From contig NZ_CP051156.1 in the NCBI RefSeq assembly GCF_012277295.1, forward strand, positions 1,178,001 to 1,242,000: a DNA stretch of 64,000 nucleotides, in the 5' to 3' direction. Each line of letters begins with the position of its first letter. Positions within the stretch are counted from its first letter, which is position 1. Positions 32,698 to 42,019 of the stretch are shown piece after piece. The stretch comes from Wolbachia endosymbiont of Ctenocephalides felis wCfeT. GTDB taxonomy: Bacteria; Pseudomonadota; Alphaproteobacteria; Rickettsiales; Anaplasmataceae. Made by a program: the position numbers and the translations under genes. A model generated the notes under the pieces. That model had not been told where the DNA came from and made no database searches. It saw nothing but the letters and a program-made list of their open reading frames with translations.

Positions 32698-33552
32698 GAA
32701 GGTGTCTGCAAAGTATGTAGAAAAGTAGAAAAAAGGACAATTATGTGATACAAGGATAACTTTAACATGTATCCAAGTGACATAAAAGACAGTGAATGGG
32801 AAATTTTAAAGCCATATTTTGAGCCAAAAAAGACAGGTAGACCAAGAAAACACGATATTAGAACAATTATTAATGCAATAAGGTACGTAATGAGAACAGG
32901 CTGCCAATGGAGACAATTACCTAAGGATTTCCCACCATGGAAGACAATTTACAGTTGGAACACACGACTAAAAAACACTGGAAAATGGCAAGAAATACAC
33001 GATATTTTAGTAAAAAAAGTAAGGGAGGTAGTTGGTAAAAGAGCCACACCATCAGTTGGAATAATTGACAGCCAATCAGTAAAAACGACTCAAAAAGGGG
33101 GGCCAGAGGTTACGATGCTGGCAAGAAAATAAAAGGTCGAAAACGGCATATTATTGTAGACACGCTAGGACTCGTGATTACGGCAGATGTACACAGTGCA
33201 AGCATCCAAGACCGCGAGGGAGCTTTAGATCTTCTGGTAAAAGCAAAACAAAAAATACCAACATTACAGAGGTTTTTTGCTGATCAAGGATACACAGGTA
33301 ACCTTAAAAACAGATGCTTAATAAAAACAGGATGTTTATTTACAATAGCAAAAAAAGCTCCTAATATTGCGGGATTTGAGGTTATACCGAAGCGTTGGAT
33401 TGTTGAAAGAACTTTTGCTTGGCTTTCCAATTTTAGGCGTATGAGTAAGGATTATGAGCATTCTCCTCAAACTTCGGAAACCAATATTTTCTTTAATATG
33501 ACTACTATTATGCTTACTAAATTAGCTAATTCTTGAGTTTGCAGACACCTTC
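32698..33552 (+). mobile_element. IS5-type element, copy A (855 bp)
   Basis: The inverted ends are GAAGGTGTCTGCAAA and TTTGCAGACACCTTC. The flanking triplets are TAA (left) and TTA (right), so the 3-base duplication is imperfect by one base. It is inserted into a coiled-coil gene. Confidence 0.94.
32767..33536 (+). CDS. IS5-family transposase in two frames
   Basis: The first frame (32767-33132, 121 residues) has the N-terminal domain with GRPRKHDIRTIINAIRYVMRTG and VGIIDSQSVKTT (first Asp). The second frame continues to 33536 with FADQGYTGN and WIVERTFAWLSNFRR (second Asp, Glu). A run of AAAAAGGGGGG at 33095-33105 allows a -1 shift that fuses them: re-reading one G gives GARGYDAGKK. Identical in both copies, so it looks programmed and not decayed. 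Confidence 0.88.
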
Positions 33553-33857
33553 TTAGAGAACGTATCGAATCTTCCACTTCTGGAGCTATCGCTCTTGTTG
33601 TAAGTGATGTTATTAATAAATTTCGCGATAAAAGAGAAATAAAAACACTTCAACGTAAAGTGAAAAAATTGGAAAAATTAGCCAGTAATATGGAGCAACC
33701 TGCTACTGTAACAGAAATTGCAGAAGAAGAAATGGATCAAGATAATTATTTTCTATATCCTGTGTCAATTGAGGATGGATTGGATCAAGATAATTCTTTT
33801 CTAGATTCTGTATCACATGTTAAACACGTACAACCAGCTCAATGTACACAGCGATAA

Positions 33858-33994
33858 GTTATTATGTGAATTAGAGTCACTGTAAAGGTCGGCTACTTAG
33901 ATAACACTATTTTACAGGTCACTGGCCTAAAACGCAACGTTCGTACAGCTGTGGTGTCAGCTACTTGGCTGACACGTTTTGCAAAGAGTTATTT
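33858..33994. repeat. Intergenic repeat with a hairpin
   Basis: AACGTTCGTACAGCTGTGG (33934-33953) is followed by GTGTCAGC, a 6-base loop and GCTGACAC (33954-33975) and then GTTTT. The first part is shared in variant form with 21827-21843 (reversed) and 62831-62849. The hairpin could act as a terminator after the split gene. Confidence 0.5.
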
Positions 33995-35455
33995 GTATCC
34001 ATTCAGGTGTATGGCTTAAGAAGCAATAGCCAGTAGGTTTTGAAAAGGATTTAACTTCTTTTGCCTCCAAGTCAAGTACAATGAAATTATCCTCTCAAGA
34101 AACATATTTCCCCGTTTCGATTGTGTAAAATATGAAACTTTTCGGTAAACAACGTAATGCCGAATCTGTCGCTCAGCATAGTTGTTTGTCAGTGGAATAT
34201 TTTCTGGATCGTCCAAAAATTTCCACATCATCAGATCCGATTTCATGATATTTTTTGCTACTCGAGACGCTCCAATTGCCTCGGGTAAATTTGATATATT
34301 CTTTAAGTAATATCTCGTTCGCTTGCGTAATTTTCTTGCTCTTCTTATGAACCTTAATGTGTCTATTTCATCCTTTAACAGAGCTTTTTTCAATGCAAAT
34401 AATTCAGTAGCAACATTCCTTAAATAATACCCCAAAACTTTCACTTCGCTATTCCAACTATGAGACAACCTTTCAAAATCTCTTGCTAAATGTGCCCAAC
34501 AGACCTGCCTTTTCTTGCTGGAAAAGTAGTTGTAAGCTGCATATCTGTCGGTCACTACTAGGTTGTTATTCTTTCCAAATTTACTATTTTCCAGGACTTT
34601 CATCCCTCTTGACTCTGTCAATTTGATCACACTTCCTATTTTGCTCGCAAACATCCAGCACCAGCCCTGTTTACCTTTGTTGTAATGGCTAGTTTCATCG
34701 ATATGTAAAATTTTGCTCTTGCTTACCTCTTCCTCAATTTGCTCATATGCTTCTTGGCATTTTTCTGCCACTCTAGCCTCGCTATTTGATACACTACCGA
34801 CGCTGATATCCAGGTTGAAAATGTCCTTTATAATATTTGCCACTTCTTTTTTCGAATTCTTGTAAAATCCACTTAATGCTGCAATTACTGACTTAACTCT
34901 TGGACCAAATGTGTCCGCAGTTACTCCTTCTTGTAGCTTGCTACTTTTTCTTTTTCCACATTTTTTGCAACGTCCATGCTCTAGTTGATATTCAACTACA
35001 TACGGCTTGATTTCCGGCAAATCGACCTTTTGATGAGTATACGGATCTTTTGATACCGCAATTTCTCCTCCGCACTCACACGTATTGGGCAGTTCTATTT
35101 TTACCATCTCATCTGCCTCCATTTTAGGGCGGTAACTGCCTTTATGTCCAACCTGTGCTCCTACTTTCCTGTCACTTTTTGGCTTATTTTCCCTCATCTT
35201 ATATAATTCTTTGGAGCTTGGTATAGATGAATTTTTTGAACTTAAGCCAAGCCTTTCTTTTAACTCAGCGTTTTCGATCCTTAGCGCTTTATTTTCTGCT
35301 TTAAGCTCTTCTATTTTTGTTTCTAACTTTTCTATAGTCTGCTTAAACTTTCGCAAAATTCTAAAAGATCAACCATATTACCTCACAGCCACTCTAGTTT
35401 ACCTTTTTAGCATTCCTTGTCTACTCTTTATTTTACCGCCCGGCTGAATGGATAC
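33995..35455 (-). mobile_element. IS66-type element, copy 5 (1461 bp)
   Basis: Full-length, minus orientation, joined at its right end directly to a 56-base piece of another copy. Confidence 0.96.
34016..35356 (-). CDS. IS66-type transposase
   Basis: Intact 446 residues with all catalytic motifs ([25 protein letters not shown]). It shares KKCGKRK with copy 2 only, so these two are close relatives. Confidence 0.93.
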   Translation of the reverse strand: MRKFKQTIEKLETKIEELKAENKALRIENAELKERLGLSSKNSSIPSSKELYKMRENKPKSDRKVGAQVGHKGSYRPKMEADEMVKIELPNTCECGGEIAVSKDPYTHQKVDLPEIKPYVVEYQLEHGRCKKCGKRKSSKLQEGVTADTFGPRVKSVIAALSGFYKNSKKEVANIIKDIFNLDISVGSVSNSEARVAEKCQEAYEQIEEEVSKSKILHIDETSHYNKGKQGWCWMFASKIGSVIKLTESRGMKVLENSKFGKNNNLVVTDRYAAYNYFSSKKRQVCWAHLARDFERLSHSWNSEVKVLGYYLRNVATELFALKKALLKDEIDTLRFIRRARKLRKRTRYYLKNISNLPEAIGASRVAKNIMKSDLMMWKFLDDPENIPLTNNYAERQIRHYVVYRKVSYFTQSKRGNMFLERIISLYLTWRQKKLNPFQNLLAIAS

Positions 35456-35511
35456 ATCCTTTTCAAAACCTACTGGCTATTGCTTCTTAAGCCATACACC
35501 TGAATGGATAC
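35456..35511 (+). mobile_element. 56-base end fragment of an IS66-type element
   Basis: It matches the last 56 bases of the plus-oriented IS (TCCTTTTCAAAACC through CTGAATGGATAC). It abuts the end of copy 5 head to head, so one IS seems to have entered or recombined within another and most of the target copy was lost. Confidence 0.9.
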
Positions 35512-35686
35512 GATTTAAAAAGATAACCTAAAGGACTTAGGTGGTGTAGTTTTATACAAAAAACACCCCAATGGTAATTTTACAATATTCTCTACATAAT
35601 GTCAACTAAAAATTCCTGGTGTTTTAATTAATTTGTCACACTTAATCTTTTAAACGAATTATCATCTTAAGGTATTGATATTCTCG

Positions 35687-36622
35687 TTATTTTTCTATAT
35701 CCGGAAGAGTAATCATTTTTTCTATTCCTTCTTCAGGCTCTTTTTCTCCTATTAATGCTAACTCGATACCTTTCTTTTTCAGAAAATTACTAGAAGATAC
35801 AACTTTTATGTTTCTTGCTTCCTCAAATGCTTTTCTTGCTATACCAGCACTTCTGCCACCATCTTTTACAGCTTCTAAGTTTGCATTATATCCTTGTGCA
35901 TTCCTATCTTTTACTTCTTCTATAGTCGCTTGTTCACCAAGCATGTTAAATATCAATTCTGTTGGTGTCATGTGATCCCTCAAAGGCTGCTTTTTTAAAT
36001 CTTTTATTTTCTTGTGTTCTTTAGTTGTAACTCCAAATGTTTCTTGGGAGATCACATCAGTGAGTATTGCATACTCTTTACCTTCCATATTCTTATTATT
36101 ATGGTCAGTTATGTTCATCTTGTCCCATTCTTGTGTTAGTTGATTTCTTGTAGATATAGATTGAATTCTTCTTTGTATCCATTCATGAGAATACCCTTTT
36201 GCAACATAATTAGCATAGGCACGCTTAAATGCAAGTTCAGGGTTTTTATATTCTTCTAACCTTTCATATCCAACCTTTGCCAGCCAACGTTTAAATTGTT
36301 CCACTCTTTCAGTTTTAGAAGGTACAGATTGTAAGATACGCAATAATCCCTCGACATTCGTACAATTTACATTTTGTTTACCACCTTTTGTTTTTATTTC
36401 AAGGGGGGTGACAAATTGTCCCCATCCTTTAGCAAGCTCTGGATCTCTGCTCCTCATCTTCTTTAAGTAATCAGATGGGTTTGTACTACCTGTAAGAGAA
36501 GCTATTACTTCCGTTATTACATACCACCACTCTCCGTTATGCAGGATTCTAGTTAAACTATTGCTATCAAATGAGGTAATATCGATACCTCCTTCTTTTA
36601 TATTTAAGACATTATTTACCAT
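35687..36622 (-). CDS. BRO/antirepressor-like, DinD-type protein
   Basis: It has 311 residues. The N-terminal half is BRO-N-like: RILHNGEWWYVITEVIASLTGSTNPSDYLKKM and WGQFVTPLEIKTKGGKQNVNCTNVEGLLRIL, then FKRWLAKVGYERLEE. The remainder (QRRIQSISTRNQLTQEW, ILTDVISQETFGVTTKEHK, MTPTELIFNMLGEQAT) resembles DinD and phage antirepressor proteins. It probably is a phage-derived DNA-binding regulator. It lies in a decayed, IS-rich stretch. Confidence 0.8.
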   Translation of the reverse strand: MVNNVLNIKEGGIDITSFDSNSLTRILHNGEWWYVITEVIASLTGSTNPSDYLKKMRSRDPELAKGWGQFVTPLEIKTKGGKQNVNCTNVEGLLRILQSVPSKTERVEQFKRWLAKVGYERLEEYKNPELAFKRAYANYVAKGYSHEWIQRRIQSISTRNQLTQEWDKMNITDHNNKNMEGKEYAILTDVISQETFGVTTKEHKKIKDLKKQPLRDHMTPTELIFNMLGEQATIEEVKDRNAQGYNANLEAVKDGGRSAGIARKAFEEARNIKVVSSSNFLKKKGIELALIGEKEPEEGIEKMITLPDIEK

Positions 36623-36904
36623 AACTCTCTAAAAAACCTTCAAACATTTTATCTTTAATTTACACCATTTTCAACCACCCACAATAGTTACTTTTTTAGA
36701 GTCACCCAACTACCATAGTTACATTCAAGTTATAAAATTGTGTAACATATTTTCTCAGCAGCAATATTTCAGACAACTGGATTTTTCTTGGCTAGCTAAC
36801 ATATTTTGTAGATGCTCATTCTTTACGTATGCTTCCACTAGGAAATAACATACTTTGTCTCCTAACTTGAGTATTTATATATGTTATAAAAATTACAGAT
36901 ATTC
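36623..36904. other. Spacer without a visible gene
   Basis: AT-rich, no frame or repeat that I can support. Confidence 0.5.
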
Positions 36905-37197
36905 TTAAGCTTTTAATGAAGAGCTATACATCAAACTTGCATAAATATGATGATCAGGTGTGATAATTGAAGTGATTTTATTCTTATCACCATATTCGCT
37001 AGTTTCAATGCTAACTTTAACTACACACTCCAAATCATTTAACTCAGATAAAGATTCAATTCTACGAGCAAGCTTAGCCTCCTCACCGTTATCATATGGG
37101 TAAACATTGCGAGCAGATTCTAGGATAACGCGAATCATTGACCTACCCATTTCACCCCATTTATCTTCAACGTCTGCACTTAACTTGCCACTCCTAA

Positions 37198-38052
37198 GAA
37201 GGTGTCTGCAAACTCAAGAATTAGCTAATTTAGTAAGCATAATAGTAGTCATATTAAAGAAAATATTGGTTTCCGAAGTTTGAGGAGAATGCTCATAATC
37301 CTTACTCATACGCCTAAAATTGGAAAGCCAAGCAAAAGTTCTTTCAACAATCCAACGCTTCGGTATAACCTCAAATCCCGCAATATTAGGAGCTTTTTTT
37401 GCTATTGTAAATAAACATCCTGTTTTTATTAAGCATCTGTTTTTAAGGTTACCTGTGTATCCTTGATCAGCAAAAAACCTCTGTAATGTTGGTATTTTTT
37501 GTTTTGCTTTTACCAGAAGATCTAAAGCTCCCTCGCGGTCTTGGATGCTTGCACTGTGTACATCTGCCGTAATCACGAGTCCTAGCGTGTCTACAATAAT
37601 ATGCCGTTTTCGACCTTTTATTTTCTTGCCAGCATCGTAACCTCTGGCCCCCCTTTTTGAGTCGTTTTTACTGATTGGCTGTCAATTATTCCAACTGATG
37701 GTGTGGCTCTTTTACCAACTACCTCCCTTACTTTTTTTACTAAAATATCGTGTATTTCTTGCCATTTTCCAGTGTTTTTTAGTCGTGTGTTCCAACTGTA
37801 AATTGTCTTCCATGGTGGGAAATCCTTAGGTAATTGTCTCCATTGGCAGCCTGTTCTCATTACGTACCTTATTGCATTAATAATTGTTCTAATATCGTGT
37901 TTTCTTGGTCTACCTGTCTTTTTTGGCTCAAAATATGGCTTTAAAATTTCCCATTCACTGTCTTTTATGTCACTTGGATACATGTTAAAGTTATCCTTGT
38001 ATCACATAATTGTCCTTTTTTCTACTTTTCTACATACTTTGCAGACACCTTC
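37198..38052 (-). mobile_element. IS5-type element, copy B (855 bp)
   Basis: Inverted relative to copy A, with the same ends. TAA occurs on both sides, a clean 3-base duplication, so this insertion is original at this site. Confidence 0.95.
37214..37983 (-). CDS. IS5-family transposase in two frames
   Basis: Same two frames as in copy A (37983-37618 and 37576-37214 plus the linking part), with the same -1 slip site. The encoded proteins look identical to copy A. Confidence 0.88.
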
Positions 38053-38470
38053 TAATACCAATAATCTGATGAATTTTATATTGTGAATATGGACCTTCAA
38101 CTACAGTAAATTCTGTGTTTAAATATATACTCCCACTGTTTACACTCTTACTTAACCAACTGTTTTGTTCATATCCACCAGGGTGAATTTTAACCGATAC
38201 TTTTACTATTGTACCTAAAGGAATTAGAGTACTTTGTGGCACCGCAGTATTGAAATCAGTCAAAAATTCATCAGCTAAAAAGTCATATTCCATAAAGTTA
38301 CCCCTATACTCAAGTTTTTTATAACTTATTTTAACCAAAAATTATATGAGATACAAAATTTTCAAACAATTTTTCCTAAAGTAGACCATTCTTATGAATT
38401 GTACAGTTCCACTATGTCATGAGATGGTTTAATTGAAAATAATACAGGATATTTTGCCTGCTGTAACAGT

Positions 38471-38614
38471 ATGGACGACATTGCAAATTTAGAGTTTAAA
38501 AGGGTAATTCCTCGAGAACCACTGCGTCCAAGTAAGGGCGCTGAATTTGTATATAATGTTGATCATGGAGGTTTTGTATGGGTAATAGTGAGGATAAAAG
38601 AAGAGAAAAATTAA
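38471..38614 (+). CDS. Short hypothetical open frame
   Basis: It has 47 residues from ATG 38471 (MDDIANLEFKRVIPREP, then VDHGGFVWVIVRIKEEKN). It does not match a family that I know and may be a gene remnant in the phage-like stretch. Confidence 0.3.
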   Translation: MDDIANLEFKRVIPREPLRPSKGAEFVYNVDHGGFVWVIVRIKEEKN

Positions 38615-38673
38615 AAACTAGAATTCTATAAAGCAAAAACACTCTGCTTGATCATGAGTTGTTATAGTTTATA

Positions 38674-39292
38674 TTGTATTTTGTGTGCAAAAAAGGGGAA
38701 AGCAGAAGTGTTGCAGAAAAACTTATAGAGCTTCATAGTTTGGGAAAAGTAACTAGTGCTGAATATCATAAGAATATAGATCAAAAACACTTAAAGGAAC
38801 TGGAAGGGTCGTTATCCAAGTCATATGAAGCATTAAAGCTAAATCTTTCAAAAGACATAACAAAATTACCTTAAGAAAAAGATAAGGTTTGTCAGCTTTT
38901 TATGCGATTTCAAGTATCAAGAAAATCCGATAGAGTCATTTGCAGCCCAAGCAAATGTTGATTATCAAGTAGATAAATTTTTACTTTTTTTGATTGCAGA
39001 AAATATAAAAGAAGAAGAGATGTTAAACGAAATAAACGGAATGATGGAACTATTAGAAAAGCATGAAAGATTTAATGAATTAGAATACAAAGTAAGGAGG
39101 CTAAAGTCAGAGCTTGGGCGCGGTAAAAGCAAATACCCAGCAGAAATTATTAAAGCAATCATCAAAGAACGAGAAAGGGAAATGAGGAAAATCGAAGAAA
39201 AATATGTCAAAGTAAAGAATTTATCTGAAGAAAGGAAGAAATTATTGAGACAGCTAAAGAAGCTAAGTGTTGGTTTCAATGAAGTATGGTAG
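38674..39292 (+). pseudogene. Frameshifted coiled-coil protein remnant
   Basis: The frame 38674-38874 (FVCKKGESRSVAEKLIELHSLGKV) ends where another frame, open from about 38870, continues (KKKIRFVSFLCDFKYQENPIESFAAQ) without its own ATG into 39292, a charged coiled coil rich in Glu, Lys and Arg. A one-base shift near 38870 would join them into about 205 residues. No family is recognised. If the downstream part is made alone it would need TTG 38990 as start. Confidence 0.45.
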
Positions 39293-39821
39293 AAAATAGG
39301 ATTAATGGCACAAATATAAGAAGTACATAACTTTAAAATTAAAAACATCGATATGCAACCCACGTATTGTAGGTAAAGTTTACTATATTTTAAACGGTAT
39401 CATATATAAAAGTTCTTACTTATTCCTTATGTTTTTATGGTATGCAACATTAAATTTGGTGCCTACACAATTGAGAACAAGAATAAATTTATAGCAAATT
39501 TTAATAAAATTAGTTAATAAAATAAAAGTTTAGAAGTAAAGCAGTCAATAAAAGATTTTCCATTAACACTGCTTTATCAATTCTTTTTGCTGGAAAATTT
39601 TGTTGCATAAGATGAATATTTAAACTGAGGTAAGCATAACAGTGAAAGCCACAGGACAATTATGTATGGAGTTTATCATAATACCTGATCTTTCTTGTTC
39701 ACAAAGAAACTAAAACAACAATACTATTATTGTATAATTTATGTCAATTAAACCAATACTGCTTATCAAGGGTTTTTGTTACAGACAGAGAACAGTAAAA
39801 AAAATATGCATGCACAGGTAT
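39293..39821. other. Spacer before panC
   Basis: Roughly 530 AT-rich bases with no supported gene. It separates the phage-like remnants from the pantothenate genes. Confidence 0.5.
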
Positions 39822-40589
39822 TTAAACTAAAAAGTTGTCTATTAATGTAGTTTCACCTATTTGAACTGAACCGTACCTTCTTTCATTTACTTCTTCGATA
39901 TAATTGACTTTAAAACCTAGTGCTCTTAATTTAGCTGTTATTTGTTCAGGCGAAAGTTGTTTAGATGAAAGTAGTAATGGAAAGTGCTTAGCCAATTCCA
40001 TTTGTTCTTCGCTAAGGTTTCTGTTTCTAGAACTTAGTGCAACCCCATTTTTATTCCTGATTATGGAACAGAGTATAATTTCCGTATCAATAAAAAAAGC
40101 TTCCTTCATTCCTTTGATTAGCTCGTACTGCTGGTAATCTTTTTCACCAAAATATGCTCTATGTGGTCTTACAATATTTAGAAGTTTTAGTACCACAGTT
40201 AACATTCCGGTAAAATGACCAGGACGATATGTTCCTTCTCTAAATAAACTAATATTGTCTTCAACAACTTTATAATGAAAATCATCAGGATATATCTCAT
40301 TACTTGCCGGAAAAATTACAGCATCTACTTTTTCATATCTAGCTATTTCTAGGTCTTCCTGAATTGTCCTTGGATAGTTTTTATAGCTAGACTTGTCAGC
40401 AAACTGGGTTTCATTAACAAAGATACTAAGGACAGAGAAATCATTTTCTAAGATTGATTTTTTAATCAAACTACAGTGTCCCTCATGTAAACAACCCATG
40501 GTTGGAATAAAACCTATAGATTTTATATTAGATAAAGAACTTTTTCTAAAAATGTTCCACTCCTTTATAGATTCAAAAACTTTTGGCAT
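39822..40589 (-). CDS. panC: Pantoate--beta-alanine ligase
   Basis: Last step of pantothenate synthesis: joins pantoate with beta-alanine using ATP. PTMGCLHEGHCSLI (HIGH-type motif), SIFVNETQFAD, YPRTIQEDLE, TYRPGHFTGMLTVVLKLLNIV, YFGEKDYQQYELI and GVALSSRNRNLS (KMSKS-like region) are all there. At 255 residues it is about 25 shorter than usual, mainly at the C-terminus, but the catalytic core is complete. The FVNP of most relatives reads FVNE. Confidence 0.94.
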   Translation of the reverse strand: MPKVFESIKEWNIFRKSSLSNIKSIGFIPTMGCLHEGHCSLIKKSILENDFSVLSIFVNETQFADKSSYKNYPRTIQEDLEIARYEKVDAVIFPASNEIYPDDFHYKVVEDNISLFREGTYRPGHFTGMLTVVLKLLNIVRPHRAYFGEKDYQQYELIKGMKEAFFIDTEIILCSIIRNKNGVALSSRNRNLSEEQMELAKHFPLLLSSKQLSPEQITAKLRALGFKVNYIEEVNERRYGSVQIGETTLIDNFLV

Positions 40590-40633
40590 TTTTTGGTAAC
40601 AACAATTCCAGTATACAGCTTAATATACTATTC

Positions 40634-40677
40634 TTCACGCATACTTCAACTTTTTTTCACGCATACTTCAACTTTTT
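40634..40677. repeat. 22-base tandem duplication
   Basis: TTCACGCATACTTCAACTTT plus two T is repeated twice in direct orientation between panC and the reductase gene. It is likely a slippage product. Confidence 0.85.
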
Positions 40678-40702
40678 TTATTGAGTTCTTAGCATACTTT
40701 CT

Positions 40703-41563
40703 TTACTCAAGTAATTCTCTTATATAGTCAAAGTAACAGTCTTTACCGGATATCGATTCTAAAACTACATTACCTAAAGCCTTATATAGGCTCAACAGCA
40801 ATGGCATTGACTCCAGAGAACTGATATGGCTTTTTATAATATCTATATCTCCTCTTTGTATTGGACCAGTAATAGACTTTTCAAGAGACCTATTTCTATG
40901 TATATTTGCCAAAGTACCTGAAGAGAGGCTATAAATAATATCGAGAATATTGTTTTCTTTTATACCAGCTTTATAATAGAAATCGTATGATATTTTTAAT
41001 AAAGCAATTAAGTAATTTGAAGCAAAAACACTTCCAATGTGATATAAACTTTTTGCTTCTCTGTTAATTTTGAAAACTTTAGCTCCTATTCTTTCAAAAA
41101 GACATCTTATTAATGAAAAAGCTTGCTTATCGCCTTCATAAGCACAGTACGTTCCTTTAAATGTTTTAATGCTTACCTCTGGATCTGCGAAGGATTTTAT
41201 AGGATGTAATGAGCCAACAAAACATCCTGCTTTTTTTGCAGAATACAAAACCTTTGAGTTTAATGTACCGCTGAAGTGGATTACAACATCTCCCCTTGCA
41301 AGCTTTTCATGACTTAATAGCTTCTGACAAACACTAGGGATTAATGAATCTTGTGTTGATATTAACCATAAGTTAGAGGTCATTAATTCTTCGTAGCCAT
41401 TGCAAACATAACCATCTTCTATAAACTTAATAGCTCTCTCAGAGGAATCAATATTTCTGTTTAAAATTCCTTTAATGCTACAATTAGCTTTTTTTGCTAG
41501 AAGATAACCAATTGTCTTTCCTACTTTACCGCACCCTATAATATTTACAGAAATCTTTTCCAT
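40703..41563 (-). CDS. panG: PanG-type ketopantoate reductase (Rossmann + DUF2520)
   Basis: It has 286 residues from ATG 41563. SVNIIGCGKVGKTIGYLLAKK is the NAD(P) motif, followed by LISTQDSLIP, VIHFSGTLNSKVL, GSLHPIKSFADPE and a helical DUF2520 C-terminus. This architecture is that of PanG, described in Francisella as a ketopantoate reductase unlike PanE. The position between panC and panD supports that job here. ATG 41596 is an alternative start. It is the only reductase in the cluster. Confidence 0.85.
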   Translation of the reverse strand: MEKISVNIIGCGKVGKTIGYLLAKKANCSIKGILNRNIDSSERAIKFIEDGYVCNGYEELMTSNLWLISTQDSLIPSVCQKLLSHEKLARGDVVIHFSGTLNSKVLYSAKKAGCFVGSLHPIKSFADPEVSIKTFKGTYCAYEGDKQAFSLIRCLFERIGAKVFKINREAKSLYHIGSVFASNYLIALLKISYDFYYKAGIKENNILDIIYSLSSGTLANIHRNRSLEKSITGPIQRGDIDIIKSHISSLESMPLLLSLYKALGNVVLESISGKDCYFDYIRELLE

Positions 41564-41614
41564 CAAACTACCATGACAATACAGTAGAAAATACAAAACT
41601 ATAGAATAGGAGCT

Positions 41615-41974
41615 TTAAATAACCCTATCAATACCATTAGACTTGTTAACTAAAACAACAGAAGGCTTCCAATCTTTAGGAACAGGTTCCTCTATCTGTA
41701 AATACGACATAATAATCACTAAGTCCCCTACGTTAACTAGATGTGCTGCAGCTCCGTTTACTTGAATCACACCGCTGTTCTGGTCACCTTCTATAGCATA
41801 AGTTTCAAACCTATTACCGTTTGTAACATTAACCACCTGCACAAACTCAAAAGGAACTATATTTGCCACTTTCATTAGCTCTAAATCAATAGTAATTGAC
41901 CCTACATAATGTAGATCACTATGTGTTACTGTTGCTCTGTGAATCTTTCCATTTAACATATTCCTAAATTTCAT
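41615..41974 (-). CDS. panD: Aspartate 1-decarboxylase
   Basis: Makes beta-alanine from aspartate. It is a pyruvoyl enzyme that cleaves itself at Gly25-Ser26 in YVGSITID; Lys10 and the GKIHRATVTHSDL block are present, as are NVTNGNRFETYAI and NGAAAHLVNVGDLVIIMSY. It has 119 residues, normal length. The pyruvoyl maturation factor PanZ is limited to some enterobacteria and is not expected here. Confidence 0.95.
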   Translation of the reverse strand: MKFRNMLNGKIHRATVTHSDLHYVGSITIDLELMKVANIVPFEFVQVVNVTNGNRFETYAIEGDQNSGVIQVNGAAAHLVNVGDLVIIMSYLQIEEPVPKDWKPSVVLVNKSNGIDRVI

Positions 41975-42019
41975 AAGTTGCTCTATATAAAAAACTTTCC
42001 TTAATAACCTTATAAACCT

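Larger units (their letters stand above)
32592..33857 (+). pseudogene. Coiled-coil hypothetical protein split by IS5
   Basis: Joining 32592-32694 with 33553-33857 gives one open frame of 135 residues: MPKKLKSFDEVEE, then TPLRERIESSTSGAIALVV across the junction, a basic coiled coil (TLQRKVKKLEKLASNM) and an acidic tail with a twofold repeat of DQDN-F. GGAGTAAGTT precedes the ATG. Unknown function; related hypothetical proteins are likely in other Wolbachia. Confidence 0.7.
36905..38293 (-). pseudogene. Phage-like hypothetical protein split by IS5
   Basis: Joining 38293-38053 with 37194-36905 gives one frame of 176 residues: MEYDFLADEFLTDFNTAVPQ, LGTIVKVSVKIHPGGYEQNSW, YLNTEFTVVEGPY, then across the junction IIGIRSGKLSADVEDKWGEMGRSM and IRVILESARN, DLECVVKVSIETSEYGDKNKI. 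This resembles small phage or plasmid proteins that bind single-stranded DNA or accompany recombination genes, but I cannot name the family. GGGGTAACTTT precedes ATG 38293. Confidence 0.7.

Noticed and set aside
32698-38052. Proof of inversion between the two IS5 copies
   Set aside because: The TNA flanks allow both arrangements, and each interrupted gene can be rebuilt in the present order, so no inversion is needed.
38965-39363. 132-residue minus-strand frame rich in Phe, Ser and Leu
   Set aside because: Antisense of the Lys/Glu-rich coiled coil; this composition is what such a shadow gives.
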